A DNA stretch of 9,289 nucleotides from Acidimicrobiales bacterium (GTDB lineage: Bacteria; Actinomycetota; Acidimicrobiia; Acidimicrobiales; RAAP-2). How positions within the stretch are numbered: position 1 is the first letter of the stretch; each line of letters begins with the position of its first letter. The translations under genes and the position numbers were made by a program. The stretch is taken from positions 1 to 9,289 of the forward strand of contig JADGOK010000009.1 in the NCBI GenBank assembly GCA_017882985.1, in the 5' to 3' direction. The notes beneath the pieces are model-generated. The model worked only from the letters and a program-made list of their open reading frames with translations, did no database searches and was not told the origin of the DNA. Below, piece by piece: positions 7,730 to 9,289 of this stretch.

Positions 7730-8389
7730 ATGTCGGCACGTCTAAATCTCGTGATCCTTGGCAAACAAGGTGCGGGCAAGGGAACGCAGTGCGCTCGCCT
7801 CGCCACGATCTACTCCATTCCCCACGTTTCGACCGGTGACATCCTGCGAGCGGCCGTGAAGTCCGACTCGCCCCTCGGTCGCGAAGTGTCGAGCGTCATG
7901 GACGCGGGCGCTCTGGTCTCGGACGACCTGGTGATCAAATTGGTCGAGGCACGTTTCCTCGAACCTGACGCCGCGCGCGGCGCCCTGCTCGACGGTTTCC
8001 CGCGAACAATCGCCCAGGCCGAGGCGCTCGAGCGCCTGCTCGGCGACGACGGCGTAAAGCTCTGCGTCAATCTCGAAGTCCCGATCGAACTCGTGACGCA
8101 GCGCCTCTCGACTCGACGCGTCTGCCAGGAGTGCGGTTCGATCTACAGCGAGACGGACATCTCGGTCATTTCGGGAACGTGTGAGAAGTGCGGTGGCGAC
8201 GTCATCCAGCGGGCCGACGACAAGCCCGAGGCGATCCGCAAGCGTCTCGAGACCTACGAACGCGACACGGCGCCGTTGCTCGAGTTCTACGCCGCGCGCG
8301 GGCTACTCGTGAGCGTGGACGGCAACCAGACACCCGATGAAGTGACCGCGGCCATTAAGGCCGTCGTGCACGAACGGGGACTCGCGTGA
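7730..8389 (+). CDS. adk: Adenylate kinase, long form with four-cysteine (zinc-type) LID
   Basis: Adenylate kinase catalyses ATP + AMP = 2 ADP in the cytoplasm and maintains adenylate balance. The 219-residue protein has the P-loop GKQGAGKGT (residues 11-19), the AMP-binding STGDILR (34-40) and LDGFPRT (87-93), and RADDKPEAIRKRL (161-173) with the LID arginine and DD motif. The LID domain carries C132-x2-C135 and C151-x2-C154, the structural zinc site known from Gram-positive adenylate kinases and absent in E. coli. The P-loop has Lys-Gln where most bacteria have Pro-Pro; the catalytic lysine (K17) is intact. It starts two bases after the secY stop without a strong ribosome binding site, suggesting coupling. 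The end overlaps map by four bases (GTGA). Confidence 0.98.
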   Translation: MSARLNLVILGKQGAGKGTQCARLATIYSIPHVSTGDILRAAVKSDSPLGREVSSVMDAGALVSDDLVIKLVEARFLEPDAARGALLDGFPRTIAQAEALERLLGDDGVKLCVNLEVPIELVTQRLSTRRVCQECGSIYSETDISVISGTCEKCGGDVIQRADDKPEAIRKRLETYERDTAPLLEFYAARGLLVSVDGNQTPDEVTAAIKAVVHERGLA

Positions 8390-9126
8390 GACGTTCAACC
8401 GAGGAGTTGAACAAGATGCGCAAGGCTGGCCGGGTCGTCGCGGAAATGCACGAAGCGACCCGCGCGGCCATTCGACCGGGTGTGACGACCCGACAGCTCA
8501 ACGAGGTCGCCGCCGAGGTGCTCGCCAAGCGCGGCGCGCGTTCGAACTTCTTGAACTACCACGGGTTCCCCGCCGTTATCTGCACGAGCCCCAACGACAT
8601 GATCGTTCACGGCATCCCGGGTGACTACGTACTGAACGAAGGCGATATCATCTCGATCGACTGTGGCGCCATCATCGAGGGCTACCACGGCGACGCGGCC
8701 TACACCGCCGGCGTCGGGACGATCAGTGCCGAGGCGCGCCGACTCATTGGGGTGACCGAGCGTTCGATGTGGGCCGGCATCGATCAGTTGCGCGTCGGCA
8801 ACCGCCTTCACGAAGTGGGTCGCGCGGTCCAGGACGTCGCCGAGGCGGCGGGCTACTCGGTCGTGCGCGAGTACGTGGGCCACGCGATCGGCACCGAGAT
8901 GCACGAAAGTCCCCAGGTCCCCAACTACTGGCCCGGCACGCCGGGACCGACGCTCAAGCAGGGGATGGTCTTTGCCATCGAACCGATGGTCAACGTCGGA
9001 TCGTACGAAACCTACGTGCTCGACGACGGCTGGGGCGTCATGACCCAAGACGGTCGGTTGTCGGCGCACTTCGAGCACACCATTGCCGTGACCGACGACG
9101 GACCCGAGGTCTTCACCGTCGCCTAA
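8386..9126 (+). CDS. map: Methionine aminopeptidase, type I
   Basis: Map removes the initiator methionine from nascent proteins at the ribosome exit after deformylation. The 246-residue protein is the compact type I form without N-terminal zinc-finger or type II insert. The pita-bread-fold metal ligands are all present with the E. coli spacing: D92 (SIDCGA), D103 (HGDAAYT), H166 (GHAIG), E199 (IEPMV) and E230 (FEHT). The substrate-pocket histidines H75 and H173 are also there. The GTG start overlaps the adk TGA by four bases and gives [20 protein letters not shown], which aligns with the usual start; the later ATG at 8416 would cut the first helix. Only a weak GGGGA-like sequence precedes it. 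It is the last plus-strand gene, and its stop overlaps that of the convergent gene. Confidence 0.98.
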   Translation: MRRSTEELNKMRKAGRVVAEMHEATRAAIRPGVTTRQLNEVAAEVLAKRGARSNFLNYHGFPAVICTSPNDMIVHGIPGDYVLNEGDIISIDCGAIIEGYHGDAAYTAGVGTISAEARRLIGVTERSMWAGIDQLRVGNRLHEVGRAVQDVAEAAGYSVVREYVGHAIGTEMHESPQVPNYWPGTPGPTLKQGMVFAIEPMVNVGSYETYVLDDGWGVMTQDGRLSAHFEHTIAVTDDGPEVFTVA

Positions 9127-9289
9127 TCGAAGGGATGGGCGCGATCGTGCTGGCGCTGGGCGAAGAGCGCGGCCTCGGTGCGACGCTGGAATCCCAACTT
9201 GGCGAGCAGGTTCGACACGTAGTTCTTCACGGTCTTTTCCGCGAGGAACATCTCGGCGGCGATCTCGCGGTTGCTCAAGCCCTCGCTCA
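9123..9289 (-). CDS. LuxR/NarL-family response regulator, C-terminal DNA-binding end (partial)
   Basis: The minus strand reads open from the right edge for 54 codons to a TAG (complement of 9123-9125). The residues include [20 protein letters not shown] followed by [20 protein letters not shown], a clear LuxR-type helix-turn-helix. [12 protein letters not shown] covers the scaffold helix, and [18 protein letters not shown] the recognition helix and the helix after it. The sequence strongly resembles the C-terminal end of the mycobacterial hypoxia regulator DevR/DosR (which has [20 protein letters not shown]), so a two-component NarL-type response regulator is likely. The receiver domain lies outside the window and cannot be checked. 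It is convergent to map, with a four-base overlap of the gene ends. The specific signal or target cannot be inferred. Confidence 0.88.
   Translation of the reverse strand, partial: SEGLSNREIAAEMFLAEKTVKNYVSNLLAKLGFQRRTEAALFAQRQHDRAHPFD

Noticed and set aside
5964..7739. Two minus-strand open frames (5964-6851 and 6906-7739) opposite rplO and secY
   Set aside because: Composition dominated by Arg, Asp, Glu, His and Gln is the usual antisense image of a GC-rich membrane-protein gene, and both lie across certain coding sequence.
8395..9078. 227-codon minus-strand open frame opposite map
   Set aside because: Antisense shadow of a fully conserved enzyme; no domain recognised.
9153..9170. Small inverted repeat (GCGCT, 8-base loop, AGCGC) after map, considered as a terminator
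   Set aside because: Only five base pairs, no T-run on either strand, and it lies inside the convergent coding sequence.

Overview
The window is a ribosomal-protein gene cluster of the S10/spc type. It runs left to right without a break from the 3' end of rplV (L22) to map (methionine aminopeptidase), with a short piece of an unrelated convergent gene at the right edge. The DNA is GC-rich with strongly G/C-biased third positions, and GTG starts are common (rplE, secY, map). The S17 core, the zinc-type S14, the four-cysteine adenylate kinase and a DevR/DosR-like LuxR-type helix-turn-helix together point to an actinobacterium (Actinomycetota). A lineage such as Acidimicrobiia is possible, but that is an impression from protein style and not something the window proves.

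Layout: positions 2-445 hold the end of rplV with a long acidic tail. They are followed by rpsC (S3), rplP (L16), rpmC (L29) and rpsQ (S17), which end the classical S10 block at 2445. rplN (L14), rplX (L24), rplE (L5), rpsN (S14), rpsH (S8), rplF (L6), rplR (L18), rpsE (S5), rpmD (L30), rplO (L15) and secY form the spc block (2442-7727). adk and map follow (7730-9126). A minus-strand gene fragment (9123-9289) encodes the C-terminal DNA-binding helix-turn-helix of a NarL/LuxR-family response regulator, and its stop codon overlaps the map stop codon. The largest non-coding gap is 30 bases (rpsH-rplF). Nine of the sixteen other same-strand junctions are 1- or 4-base stop/start overlaps, which implies one polycistronic message with translational coupling. 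No promoter or intrinsic terminator is visible.

The genes work together. The r-proteins build the 50S polypeptide-exit region (L22, L24, L29), the subunit interface and factor-binding areas (L14, L16, L5, L18, L6) and the 30S head and body (S3, S14, S8, S5, S17). SecY is the channel into which ribosomes feed membrane and secreted proteins. Map removes the initiator methionine from nascent chains. Adk balances adenine nucleotides.

I see no new defence, mobile or biosynthetic system. What is unusual is confined to lineage-specific additions: acidic, probably disordered extensions on L22 (with a 15-bp tandem repeat), S3 and S17; a possible Cys/His zinc ribbon in L24; and an operon that ends at map against a convergent regulator gene instead of continuing into infA-rpmJ-rpsM.
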